Assembly (NCBI GenBank): GCA_903825355.1
Contig: CAIKAH010000021.1
Coordinates: 73,273-117,604 of the forward strand
Reading direction: 5' to 3'
DNA: 44,332 bases
Source of the DNA: an uncultured bacterium
GTDB lineage: Bacteria; Babelota; Babeliae; Babelales; RVW-14
Under the pieces are notes generated by a model. The model saw only the letters and a program-made list of their open reading frames with translations. It was not told the origin of the DNA and searched no databases. The translations under genes were made by a program, and so were the position numbers. This document shows, one piece after another, positions 6,950-15,049 of the stretch; the stretch's first letter is position 1; each line of letters begins with the position of its first letter.

Positions 6950-7741
6950 TTATACAAAATCAAGCCGTTTTTGCATGCGATTGTAGGCAAGAAACCAGCA
7001 GAGCACAATAGCGGTAGTTAAGGCGCCAAGGCACACAACCCATGGTAGATGTCCCTCTTGGCCCAGTACGGCAATGCGTAGCCCTTCCATGATGTAGGTG
7101 ATTGGATTAGCTAGTACTGCGTAGGAACAAAGCTTAGAAGCGCTGTGCATTGCATACCAGGAAAATTGGAAGCCGCCAAAAAACCATGCAGGAAACACAA
7201 ACCGTGACCAGACGTTGCCGATTTTAGCAACTTCGCCGACATGGCCGGCAATAGCGAGTGCCATCAACCCATAAAATAAGTTGCCAAGCACAATAATGAT
7301 CAAGAGCTTGCCCCAAGCAATGGATGCTAGGCTTAAGCTGTTAAACAAAACTACTTTGCCAAGCAAAACCATGGCTAAGGTGAGAAAAATTCCCACTGCG
7401 GCATAGGCGCATGCGGTGCTCAACAGCACTGCCCATGGACGCACCGGTAGCGTCAAGTAGTAGCCAATGCTGCGTTCGCCAGCCATATCCATGATGGTTG
7501 CTGCAATATTGCCGTAGTTTTCGAATAAGCCAGCTGATCCAAGCACGCCCGCAAATTGAATAAGTGCAAAATTGCCGGGAATACCCATCGAGGGCATGAC
7601 ATGCCCAAAAATTACAAGGGTACAAAATGACCAAATAGAAACGTTCAGTAACTTACCCATGATTTGATGACGTGCAATCATGAGTTTGGTCATAAGGAGC
7701 TTATAGAAGATGTCAGTAAATTTAAAATAGCTAGTTTTCAT
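6950..7741 (-). CDS. ABC-2 type transporter permease
   Basis: A 263-residue integral membrane protein with about six hydrophobic segments. It has the ABC-2 permease layout: a cytoplasmic N-terminus, a helix starting around LLNVSIWSFCTLVIFGHV, a central ERSIGYYLTLPVRPWAVLLS coupling-helix-like segment, and a final periplasmic loop before FVFPAWFFGG and YAVLANPITYIMEGLR. The NPITYxxEGLR segment is typical of this family. It presumably forms the membrane channel driven by the ATPase encoded immediately upstream (8-base gap; AAGGT site 5 bases before ATG). Substrates of such exporters (drugs, lipids, polysaccharide) cannot be read from the sequence. A terminator follows. Confidence 0.9.
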   Translation of the reverse strand: MKTSYFKFTDIFYKLLMTKLMIARHQIMGKLLNVSIWSFCTLVIFGHVMPSMGIPGNFALIQFAGVLGSAGLFENYGNIAATIMDMAGERSIGYYLTLPVRPWAVLLSTACAYAAVGIFLTLAMVLLGKVVLFNSLSLASIAWGKLLIIIVLGNLFYGLMALAIAGHVGEVAKIGNVWSRFVFPAWFFGGFQFSWYAMHSASKLCSYAVLANPITYIMEGLRIAVLGQEGHLPWVVCLGALTTAIVLCWFLAYNRMQKRLDFV

Positions 7742-7749
7742 AGGTTACC

Positions 7750-8496
7750 TTACGCATTTTTATCAGTATTTTCTTGCATGAGTGCAATAAACACATCTTC
7801 AAGGTTATTCATTTTAAAATCAGCTTTGAGCTTTTCTGGGGTATCAATTAGCTTGATTTGCCCATGATCAAGCACGCATACACGGTCAGAAAGTATTTCT
7901 GCTTCATCCAGATAGTGCGTTGTTAAGATGACCGTAACACCTGTTTGTTTAAGTCCTTTAATGATATCCCATAGTTGACGGCGAATGTGAGGGTCCAGCG
8001 CTACTGTTGGCTCATCGAGCAACACTAATTTGGGGCTATGCATCAGGCTACGCGCAATCATAAAACGTTGTTTATATCCACCAGAAAGCACAAGTGCGCG
8101 TTGTTGCAAAAAGGGTGCTAATTCAAACTGTTTGATGAGTGTTTCCATGCGAGCATCAATTTGCTCTTCTGTCATACCGTAGTAGCTGCCAGATAAACGT
8201 AGATTTTGTTCAAGGGTAAGTTGCGGGTTTAGGTTTGGCCGTTGCGGACAAAAGCCAAGCTGTGCTCGAAAAGCAACTAGATCTTTGTAAATTGATGTGC
8301 CTTGAAACTCAATATCGCCTGCAGTAGCTGGAATAAGCGTTGCGATAATTGATGAAAGGGTAGTCTTTCCCGCCCCGTTCACGCCGAGCAACCCAAGAAT
8401 CTCCCCTGTGTGCACATCGAGAGAAATACCTTTCAGTGCTTCTTTTTTTCCATACGTTTTTTTAACATCTTTGATTTTAAGCAGTATTTCGTTCAT
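7750..8496 (-). CDS. ABC-2 transporter ATP-binding protein (with permease)
   Basis: A 248-residue nucleotide-binding subunit. Walker A GVNGAGKT (38-45), Q-loop region GFCPQRPNL (81-89), signature LSGGYKQR (137-144), Walker B LVLLDEPT (157-164), D-loop VALDP and H-loop His194 are all present, so it should hydrolyse ATP. The signature is LSGGY rather than LSGGQ. It is the first gene of a two-gene operon with the permease; its ATG follows a GGAG site 8 bases away and a small GC-rich hairpin around 8512-8527. It is closely similar throughout to the ATPase at 11005-11778, including the GFCPQRPNL and LSGGYKQR blocks, so the two are recent or strongly conserved paralogues. Confidence 0.93.
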   Translation of the reverse strand: MNEILLKIKDVKKTYGKKEALKGISLDVHTGEILGLLGVNGAGKTTLSSIIATLIPATAGDIEFQGTSIYKDLVAFRAQLGFCPQRPNLNPQLTLEQNLRLSGSYYGMTEEQIDARMETLIKQFELAPFLQQRALVLSGGYKQRFMIARSLMHSPKLVLLDEPTVALDPHIRRQLWDIIKGLKQTGVTVILTTHYLDEAEILSDRVCVLDHGQIKLIDTPEKLKADFKMNNLEDVFIALMQENTDKNA

Positions 8497-8863
8497 AGCA
8501 ATAACTCCGTTAGCGCAGAAAGGCGCTTGCGATTATCTATTAAAATATACATGTAAAGAAGTTTATCCCGGATTGTTTATCCAGGATGCGATCAAAGGAT
8601 CAGGGATTTTAGAACCAGGAGGCTAAGACGGCCACCGTAATCTTCATGAAATTCATGAATACTCCTGTGCGCTGTGTTGGTGAAAATAGAGACGCATAAG
8701 TTTTTATAGAATGACAAGAAACAGATAATTTGTCCAGGAATGTACAAATTATGCACTTTTTTCAAGATCATGATCAGCTTTAGATGGTAGCTATTGATTT
8801 ATTGTTGATCTGGTAAGTATAGTTAGCCATTAGAAATTAACATTATTTTGGCAAGGGGTGGGG
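8497..8863. other. Intergenic region without a supported gene
   Basis: About 365 bases between divergent genes. Contents seen: a 5-bp stem AGCGC/GCGCT near 8512-8527 next to the ABC ATPase start, two overlapping TTCATGAA palindromes around 8643-8660, and a probable promoter for the DUF885 gene at 8794-8823. No tRNA, SRP RNA or 6S RNA shape was recognised, and open frames through it lack a ribosome-binding site. An unrecognised small RNA cannot be excluded. Confidence 0.5.
8794..8823 (+). promoter_or_regulatory. Probable promoter of the DUF885 gene
   Basis: A -35 box TTGATT (8794-8799) and a -10 box TATAGT (8818-8823) are separated by 18 bases. Transcription would start near 8830, leaving a leader of about 34 bases that contains the AAGGGG ribosome-binding site. 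Confidence 0.4.
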
Positions 8864-10954
8864 ATGGAAAAAAGGCGATTGTTAGCTATATCTATTATGG
8901 CAATAATGGTGCTATGCAGATGGGGTAGTGCTATGCATAGATCAGGATGTTCTGAAGAGGTATTTAAAAATACACTTTTACAAAAGCTTGCTTGTGTTCC
9001 TGCACATGCTGATACTATCCCGCTTAAATCATTTTCTCCGATAAAAAACAATATAAATATTGATGTTCCCCCTACTGAAAGACCCTCCATGTTATTTAGA
9101 GATAAAGAAAATGCCTCTTTATATTGGAAAGCGCTTATTCATCTCACCAGAAATAATAAAGAGACTGCAGAGGCTCTTGCTATGGCGATTAATGAAAAAA
9201 GGATTTTAGCCACATGCATAGCTACCGATACTCTGCACCCAATAGAGACCTTTTTTGATGACCTTTTTATTGCATCAGTAAGTCGAGATCCACAGGGGCT
9301 TAGTGGGCTAGGGCTATTTGAATCTATAGGTATTGATGAGCATAATGCGTATTTGAACGATGTCTCACCAGATGCTCTTGTCGCTGTTTTGCAAGATAGT
9401 GAGGCTCGACTACGGGTTTTAGAACAATTTGATGTTGCCGATCTTTCGGCAGAACAAAAAACGACGAAAAACCTCTGTCAATGGGAATTACAGCACCGGG
9501 CAGCACGGAAAAGCTTTTTGTATCATGATTATAGTATCAATCAAATGGATGGGGTACTTACTAACTTAGTGTTTTTATTTACACAACACCACCCTCTACG
9601 CACGGCGAATGATGTTAAACAGTATATTACTCGGCTTGCGCGTGTTCCTCAGCAAATTCAGCAAGCCATGAAGTTTCTTGAGCGTCAAGTAAGCGTAGGG
9701 ATCAGATTGCCTCGTTTTGCAATGCTGAAAGTAATTAATATTATTCAGAATCTGATGCCTGTTTCTGTTACCGAGCATATTTTTTATCAACGATTTGCTG
9801 AAGCTCTAGAGGGATTGGCTTTTGCTAATAAAGATAGCTTGCTCGAGCAAGCAAAAGAAGCCTTGGAGCAACACGTGTATCCTGCTTACCAGCGACTGCT
9901 TGATTTTTATCGCGAATTGCTTGAAACGACACATACTAATCACGGAGTATGGGCATTGCCATCTGGCGATGCTTATTATGCTTATGCGCTTGAAGGGCAT
10001 ACATCCTCTGGCCTTTCTGCTGATCAAATTCATGTATTGGGATTACAGGAAGTTGATAAAATTTTGACTGCAATGCGCCAGATTTTAATAAGTGAAGGCT
10101 TTACCGATGAAAACAAAGGAACGATAGAATTACTTAACGAATTTGCCAAAAACCCTTCTTATTATTATGAAAACAGTGAAAAAGGGCGGCAACAATGCAT
10201 TGAAGGGTACAATACAATTTTAGATCGCTGTCGTAAAGAACTTTATCCTTTATTTGATCTTAAGCCGCGTTCACCGGTTAAGGTATTGCCAATTCCTAAG
10301 CATGAAGAAGAAGGAATGCCTGGTGCCTACTATTTGCCACCAAGTATGGATGGTTCACGTCCTGGTATCTTTTTTGCCAATTTAAGGGATATGCAAGAGT
10401 CTCCAATGTATCGGATGGAAACACTTGCCGTGCATGAAGCTGAGCCGGGACACCACTTTCAGCTAGCATTACAACAAGAGTTAAATATGCATATTCTTCG
10501 GAAGATAGGTGGTAATACTGCTTATGTTGAAGGGTGGGCTTTGTATGTTGAAAAGCTTGCGTATGAGCATGGTTTTTATTCATCTCCAGCTATGCAATTG
10601 GGGCATTTTCAAGATGAGTTACTCCGTGCCGCTCGGTTGGTGCTTGATACCGGTATTCATAGCAAACGGTGGACTCGTGAACAGGCGATTGAATATATGG
10701 TAAAGACTACTGGATTTCCTTACAATGAAGCAGTCACTGAAGTTGAACGCTATTTTGTACTGCCTGGTCAGGCTTGTGCGTATAAAGTGGGGCAGCTTAA
10801 AATTCTTGAATTGCGTCAACGGGCTAAAGACAAGCTAGGCAAAAAATTTGATATCCGCGATTTTCATAACGTCGTGCTGAAGCTTGGTGCCTGTCCACTA
10901 AGAATATTAGAAGAAACTATTGATGAATATATCGCGCAGAAGATTGCTGCTTGA
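8864..10954 (+). CDS. Exported DUF885-family metallopeptidase-like protein
   Basis: A 696-residue protein of the DUF885 family, related by fold to zinc metallopeptidases. The catalytic-type motif HEAEPGHH (524-531) has the HExxxGHH spacing of the family. A second conserved block, YVEGWALYVE with Glu556, probably supplies another metal ligand. A signal peptide (about 1-22, ending WGSA) implies a periplasmic or outer location. DUF885 domains usually run about 550-600 residues and the rest fits. The ATG at 8864 is preferred over the GTG at 8858 because AAGGGG (8853-8858) then has a 5-base spacing, while GTG would overlap it. A host-dependent bacterium could use such an enzyme to degrade peptides; substrate and location are inferred. 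A bidirectional terminator follows. Confidence 0.88.
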   Translation: MEKRRLLAISIMAIMVLCRWGSAMHRSGCSEEVFKNTLLQKLACVPAHADTIPLKSFSPIKNNINIDVPPTERPSMLFRDKENASLYWKALIHLTRNNKETAEALAMAINEKRILATCIATDTLHPIETFFDDLFIASVSRDPQGLSGLGLFESIGIDEHNAYLNDVSPDALVAVLQDSEARLRVLEQFDVADLSAEQKTTKNLCQWELQHRAARKSFLYHDYSINQMDGVLTNLVFLFTQHHPLRTANDVKQYITRLARVPQQIQQAMKFLERQVSVGIRLPRFAMLKVINIIQNLMPVSVTEHIFYQRFAEALEGLAFANKDSLLEQAKEALEQHVYPAYQRLLDFYRELLETTHTNHGVWALPSGDAYYAYALEGHTSSGLSADQIHVLGLQEVDKILTAMRQILISEGFTDENKGTIELLNEFAKNPSYYYENSEKGRQQCIEGYNTILDRCRKELYPLFDLKPRSPVKVLPIPKHEEEGMPGAYYLPPSMDGSRPGIFFANLRDMQESPMYRMETLAVHEAEPGHHFQLALQQELNMHILRKIGGNTAYVEGWALYVEKLAYEHGFYSSPAMQLGHFQDELLRAARLVLDTGIHSKRWTREQAIEYMVKTTGFPYNEAVTEVERYFVLPGQACAYKVGQLKILELRQRAKDKLGKKFDIRDFHNVVLKLGACPLRILEETIDEYIAQKIAA

Positions 10955-10972
10955 AAAATTCCTAAGAAACAT

Positions 10973-11004
10973 AAAAAGCCCCTGAACAGCTAGGGGCTTT
11001 TTTA
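10973..11004. terminator. Bidirectional rho-independent terminator
   Basis: AAGCCCCT (10976-10983) and AGGGGCTT (10992-10999) form an 8-bp stem with an 8-base loop. It is flanked by a T-run on the plus side and an A-run on the other, so it can end both the DUF885 transcript (+) and the ABC/ribosomal transcript (-) that stops at 11005. Confidence 0.85.
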
Positions 11005-11778
11005 TTATGTACCGGATTCTTCTTGTGTGAGATGCAAAAACACTTCTTCAAGATCAGGCATATTGAATTTTGCCTTCAAGTTATCTGAAGTGTCTATGAG
11101 CAGGATCTTGCCAGAATCAAGAATACAAACACGGTCAGAAAGCACTTCTGCCTCTTCCAAGTAGTGAGTGGTTAGAATCACCGTTATTCCAGCTTGTTTG
11201 AGTTGCTTGATTTTATCCCAGAGTTGATGGCGAATGTTAGGGTCAAGAGCAACGGTCGGCTCATCCATTATCACAATTTCTGGGTCATGCACTAATGCTC
11301 TAGCAATAAGCAATCGTTGCTTGTAGCCGCCAGAAAGAGCACGACAGTTGAATGAAGCATATTTTGTTAACTCAAATTGTTGCAATAACCCGGTAACACG
11401 CTCGGCAAGGATATTTTCAGGAATAAGATAGTAACGACCAGCAAATAAGAGATTATCTTCTACCGTAAGATCATAATCCAGGTTAGGACGTTGGGGGCAA
11501 AAACCAAGAGCTTGTCTATAACTACTTAAGTGCTGGTAAATTGATTGGCCTTTGTACAATATATCGCCACTCGTTGGAGGGTTAAGCGTAACAAGGACAG
11601 ATGAAAGCGTTGTTTTGCCTGCGCCATTAACTCCCAGTAGGGCCAAGATTTCACCTTGATAAATATCAAGCGAAATGCCGCCCAAAGCATGCACTTTCTT
11701 GTTTTTATCTTGGTAGATTTTGCTTAGCTCTCTAATTTGCAAAATAACATTGCCTGTGCCTGATGTAGAAAGAGACAT
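11005..11778 (-). CDS. Orphan ABC-2 type ATP-binding protein
   Basis: A 257-residue ATPase with intact Walker A GVNGAGKT (49-56), signature LSGGYKQR (148-155), Walker B IVIMDEPT (168-175), and H-loop His near 205. It is a paralogue of the ATPase at 7750-8496: the GFCPQRPNL, LSGGYKQR, EPTVALDP and ILTTHYL blocks are identical, and the C-terminal LKAxFxMxxLEEVF segments align. No permease lies next to it; the next genes are the terminator downstream and the VOC gene 8 bases upstream. It may share the permease at 6950, work with a distant one, or drive a different process. The N-terminus is about 9 residues longer than the paralogue. Confidence 0.92.
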   Translation of the reverse strand: MSLSTSGTGNVILQIRELSKIYQDKNKKVHALGGISLDIYQGEILALLGVNGAGKTTLSSVLVTLNPPTSGDILYKGQSIYQHLSSYRQALGFCPQRPNLDYDLTVEDNLLFAGRYYLIPENILAERVTGLLQQFELTKYASFNCRALSGGYKQRLLIARALVHDPEIVIMDEPTVALDPNIRHQLWDKIKQLKQAGITVILTTHYLEEAEVLSDRVCILDSGKILLIDTSDNLKAKFNMPDLEEVFLHLTQEESGT

Positions 11779-11786
11779 AGTGATTA

Positions 11787-12371
11787 TTACCTCTTTTTAG
11801 TCAATTGTTTGAGCTTTAGTTTTGCGAATTTTTTGCTCGCACGGCGTAAAATACCAAATTTACGTAGGTGAGCAACCATATCATCAATGATAGCATTTTC
11901 ACTACGTTCTTTGGATGAGAGATCTTTTTCAGAGAGACGCATGCCAACAAAGTCCGGCGATGGTCGAAGAGTTTTTTCTGGAACTTCGATGAAGATTAGT
12001 TTTAATCCAAACGGGTCACGGATAGCAAATGTTTTATGCCCATCAACGGAGTGCATATCATGCACAAGCTTCAGATTTTTTTTCTTGCAGCGTTGATAGT
12101 ATTTTTCAATTCCTTTTTTCATTTCTAAAGTAAGCCCAGTACAGCGATTTGCACAGCGCTTAATAAAGCTAAATTCAGCAAGCTCTTCTACTAGAGGCGC
12201 TTTAAAAATGATATGGCACTTGCCTTTGCGTAACCGCGCTGATTGAAGCGCTATTATACCTTCAGTACCCATAGTCGCATCAACCAAGTCAAATGCCAAT
12301 TTTTCCGTATAAAACTTCACGGCTTCATCAACAGAATCAACCACGACAAGCAATTCGCTGGACTTTATCAT
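11787..12371 (-). CDS. VOC (glyoxalase/bleomycin-resistance) superfamily protein
   Basis: A 194-residue protein. Residues 1-128 form one vicinal-oxygen-chelate module: the N-terminal strand and helix VDSVDEAVKFYTEKLAFDLVD, a middle strand CHIIFKAP, and the C-terminal KTFAIRDPFGLKLIFIE strand pair, a classic VOC ending. The usual metal residues are only partly evident, so an enzymatic role is uncertain. A basic tail (about 150-194, Lys/Arg-rich) is unusual for the family and may bind nucleic acid or ribosomes. The ATG at 12371 has an AAGGG site 7 bases upstream and is preferred over ATG 12386. It sits between ribosomal genes and an ABC ATPase on one strand. Confidence 0.8.
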   Translation of the reverse strand: MIKSSELLVVVDSVDEAVKFYTEKLAFDLVDATMGTEGIIALQSARLRKGKCHIIFKAPLVEELAEFSFIKRCANRCTGLTLEMKKGIEKYYQRCKKKNLKLVHDMHSVDGHKTFAIRDPFGLKLIFIEVPEKTLRPSPDFVGMRLSEKDLSSKERSENAIIDDMVAHLRKFGILRRASKKFAKLKLKQLTKKR

Positions 12372-12453
12372 TATTCTACCCTTCATCCGTTAAAGACCTA
12401 ATAAAGGTTGTTTAATGGTGCTTACGCGTGGTGTAGAAGTCCTGGCAACCTTG

Positions 12454-12711
12454 TTACTTTGCTAGTTGCTTGGCAAGTCTGCTAATTTTGCGAGCAGCGG
12501 TATTTTTTTGAATAACGCCTTTACCTTTTGCGCGTGCTATTTTTGATTCAGCAAGCTTCAAAAGATCTTGTGCTGTTTTTGTATCTTTAGCATCTACAGC
12601 TTCATAAAACTTTTTGGTCAATGTTTTGATTTCAGATTTGCGTGATTGATTGGCCAAATTACGTTTTGCGTTCTGTAGAGTTCTTTTTTTCGCGGATTTC
12701 AGATTTGCCAT
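12454..12711 (-). CDS. rpsT: 30S ribosomal protein S20
   Basis: An 85-residue, Lys/Arg-rich, helical protein with the S20 pattern: MANLKSAKKR start, RKSEIKTLTKKF, and the C-terminal KGVIQKNTAARKISRLAKQL, the most conserved part of S20. Length is typical. S20 binds 16S rRNA early in 30S assembly. It is encoded 33 bases downstream of rpmB, with an AAGGA site before the ATG, and the two are probably co-transcribed. The rpmB-rpsT pairing is unusual compared with well-studied bacteria. Confidence 0.97.
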   Translation of the reverse strand: MANLKSAKKRTLQNAKRNLANQSRKSEIKTLTKKFYEAVDAKDTKTAQDLLKLAESKIARAKGKGVIQKNTAARKISRLAKQLAK

Positions 12712-12744
12712 GCTACTATATCCTTATAACAAGTCCAGATGACG

Positions 12745-12942
12745 TTATACAACTTTTTCAATTTTACCAGCTTTTACGCATTTGGTGCACACTGCACCGC
12801 GTTGAACTTCACGTTGTCCCTTCAATCTGAAGCGAATGACGTGAGTGTTTGGGTAAAGCCAACGTTTAGTACGGTTGTTGGCATTACTTACCAAGTTCCC
12901 TACAACCGGCCTTTTATCGCAGATTGTACATATATTTGCCAT
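12745..12942 (-). CDS. rpmB: 50S ribosomal protein L28
   Basis: A 65-residue L28. It has the starting MANICTICDKRPVVGN, the central RTKRWLYPNTHVIRF, and a C-terminal CTKCVKAGKI. The four cysteines (CTIC and CTKC) mark the zinc-binding (C+) form of L28. The ATG at 12942 is preferred over the upstream ATG at 12972 because a GAAGGA site lies just before it and L28 proteins start with MA. It is transcribed after ftsH, with a 132-base gap containing a 9-bp inverted repeat. Confidence 0.96.
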   Translation of the reverse strand: MANICTICDKRPVVGNLVSNANNRTKRWLYPNTHVIRFRLKGQREVQRGAVCTKCVKAGKIEKVV

Positions 12943-12976
12943 GTTAATTCCTTCCACAGATCGTATAATCAATTCT

Positions 12977-13000
12977 CAGTTTTGTAGTGTAACAAAACTG
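12977..13000. repeat. Inverted repeat in the rpmB leader region
   Basis: CAGTTTTGT (12977-12985) and ACAAAACTG (12992-13000) form a perfect 9-bp stem with a 6-base loop. It lies 35 to 58 bases upstream of the rpmB ATG (minus strand). On the plus strand it is followed by TTTATTTTT and looks like a terminator, but no plus-strand gene precedes it. On the minus strand it could be an operator or leader hairpin for the ribosomal protein genes. Confidence 0.5.
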
Positions 13001-13074
13001 TTTATTTTTAAAAGCTAGTAACTATAAAATCAACAAATTTATTCAATTAGAAAATATTGCTAGCAATGGTATCT

Positions 13075-14937
13075 TTAATTGTGCTTCCCAGGATGGAAAC
13101 TATGTGTTTCTCGTGCTTCCATTCCTAAGAGTTCGTAGACTTCATGTGCCTGGAGTGTCTCTAATTCAATAAGGCGCTCTGCAAGAATAACCATTTTTTC
13201 ACGGTTAGCTTCAAGTAACTGTTTGCCTTTGTTGTAACAAAAGCTCACAATTTTGCTAACTTCTTGGTCTATTGCTTGAGCTGTATGTTCAGAAAACTCA
13301 CGAGATGACTGAATATCACGTCCTAAGTAAGGGTGTTCTTGTCCCGTTTCAAAGGTTATTGGCCCCAGGTCGGACATTCCGTAACGACTTACCATTGCGC
13401 GTGCAATCTTTGTAGCTTTTTCGATATCGTTTGAGCAGCCACTTGTCTTGGTATCAAAAAAGAGTGTTTCTGCAAGCATACCACCATAGCATACTACCAT
13501 GCGGGCAAGCATTTGTTCTTTTGTTTGAGAGTGAACATCTCCTTCAGGAAGCGACCATGAAACGCCTAGTGCGCGTCCTCTTGGTACAATCGTTACCTTA
13601 TGAAAAGGATCGGTTTCTGGCTGTAAAATATTCAGCATGGTATGGCCAGCTTCATGAAAGGCGGTCATACGCTTTTCTTTATCAGTAAACATGAGTGTTT
13701 TGCGTTCGCTACCAAGCATAATTTTATCGCGTGCCAACTCAAAAAACTCCATAGTAACTGATTCATGATTACGCTTCGAGCCAATGAGCGCAGCCTCATT
13801 AATCAAGTTTTCTAGGTCAGCACCACTAAAGCCAGGGGTGCCGCGTGCAATTTTTGATAAGTTTACGTCTGTATTAAGCTTAGTTCCCTTGCTGTGAACT
13901 CGCAAAATCTGTTCACGTGCTTTAGTATCAGGAAATGGTACTTCAACCATACGGTCAAAACGACCTGGACGCAGCAGTGCTTTATCAAGGACATCAGGAC
14001 GGTTCGTTGCTGCCATCACGATTACAGCTCCCTTTTCTGTTGAGAAGCCGTCCATCTCTGCGAGCAGCTGATTTAGTGTTTGTTCGCGCTCATCATTTCC
14101 TCCCCCAAGCCCAATACCCCGTTGGCGGCCAACTGCATCAATTTCATCAATAAAAACAATGCAAGGGGTATGCCGGCGTGCTTGCGCAAAAAGATCACGC
14201 ACGCGTGATGCTCCTACTCCTACAAACACTTCTACAAAATCTGATCCGCTAATACTAAAAAAAGGACAGCTTGCTTCGCCAGCAACTGCTTTTGCGAGCA
14301 ATGTTTTTCCATTGCCAGGAGCACCGGTCAGCAAAATTCCGCGAGGAATTTTAGCCCCGAGGCGTTCAAATTTTTCCGGGTTTTTTAAAAAATCAACGAT
14401 ATCTTTGACATCTTCTTTAGCTTCTTCATTGCCTGCTACGTCTTTAAAAGTAACAGTAATTTGATTTGGTGAAAAAAACTTTGCTTTACTTTTTCCTACG
14501 CTAAAAATTTTTCCCCCACCGCTGCCACCACCATTTTGATTTTGACGAAGATAAAAAATAAGCATTCCTGCAAAAGCCACAAAAGCAAAAAAGAAGAAAA
14601 AGCTCCCCCATGTGTCTTTTTCAACGGGGAATACATCAATCTCAACGTTGTGTGCACGAAGCGAATCCCAAAGAGCTTGAATAGGCACTACAAAGGTCTC
14701 AAAATACTTGCCGCCTTTGTATTTTCCTTGTACATGTTGCCCTTGAATGACTACAGATTCAACTTTGTTGGCATCAATAGCCTGCATGAGTTTTGAAAAG
14801 TTAATAGTCTCTACATTTTTATTAACACTGTTGTACCAAAACAGATAAGCAATCCCTAGTCCAACGATGACCATTAATAGCCATAGAGCGTTAGGCCCAC
14901 GGCCGGGTAGATTTTTTTTATTAAAAGTACGCTTCAT
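13075..14937 (-). CDS. ftsH: ATP-dependent zinc metalloprotease FtsH
   Basis: 620 residues, normal length. An N-terminal membrane segment (about 16-34), a periplasmic domain (35-110) and a second membrane segment (about 112-130) precede the AAA+ module: Walker A GAPGNGKT (205-212), Walker B VFIDEID (261-267), and second region of homology with TNRPD (311-315) and RPGRFDR (323-329). The M41 protease domain has HEAGH (428-432) and the third zinc ligand Asp504 in SNDIEKAT. Walker A reads GAPGNGKT instead of the usual GPPGTGKT, but keeps the catalytic Lys. FtsH degrades misassembled membrane proteins and selected regulators at the inner membrane. It follows tolB on the same strand with a 112-base gap, so it may have its own promoter. 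Confidence 0.97.
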   Translation of the reverse strand: MKRTFNKKNLPGRGPNALWLLMVIVGLGIAYLFWYNSVNKNVETINFSKLMQAIDANKVESVVIQGQHVQGKYKGGKYFETFVVPIQALWDSLRAHNVEIDVFPVEKDTWGSFFFFFAFVAFAGMLIFYLRQNQNGGGSGGGKIFSVGKSKAKFFSPNQITVTFKDVAGNEEAKEDVKDIVDFLKNPEKFERLGAKIPRGILLTGAPGNGKTLLAKAVAGEASCPFFSISGSDFVEVFVGVGASRVRDLFAQARRHTPCIVFIDEIDAVGRQRGIGLGGGNDEREQTLNQLLAEMDGFSTEKGAVIVMAATNRPDVLDKALLRPGRFDRMVEVPFPDTKAREQILRVHSKGTKLNTDVNLSKIARGTPGFSGADLENLINEAALIGSKRNHESVTMEFFELARDKIMLGSERKTLMFTDKEKRMTAFHEAGHTMLNILQPETDPFHKVTIVPRGRALGVSWSLPEGDVHSQTKEQMLARMVVCYGGMLAETLFFDTKTSGCSNDIEKATKIARAMVSRYGMSDLGPITFETGQEHPYLGRDIQSSREFSEHTAQAIDQEVSKIVSFCYNKGKQLLEANREKMVILAERLIELETLQAHEVYELLGMEARETHSFHPGKHN

Positions 14938-15049
14938 GTATCACCTAAGTTAAATTAAAAAAGCTTACACACTAAGCAAAAAGCACGGATAGTCTACTAT
15001 ATTTTTATCTTTTCAGCTAGGACTACTGGAAGCGATGAAAGGTAAGTGC

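Noticed and set aside
8408..8626. 72-codon plus-strand frame spanning the ABC ATPase start and the intergenic region
   Set aside because: No ribosome-binding site, first part antisense to the ATPase, no recognisable protein.
12977..13009. Stem plus T-run as a plus-strand terminator
   Set aside because: No plus-strand gene precedes it; recorded only as an inverted repeat in the rpmB leader.
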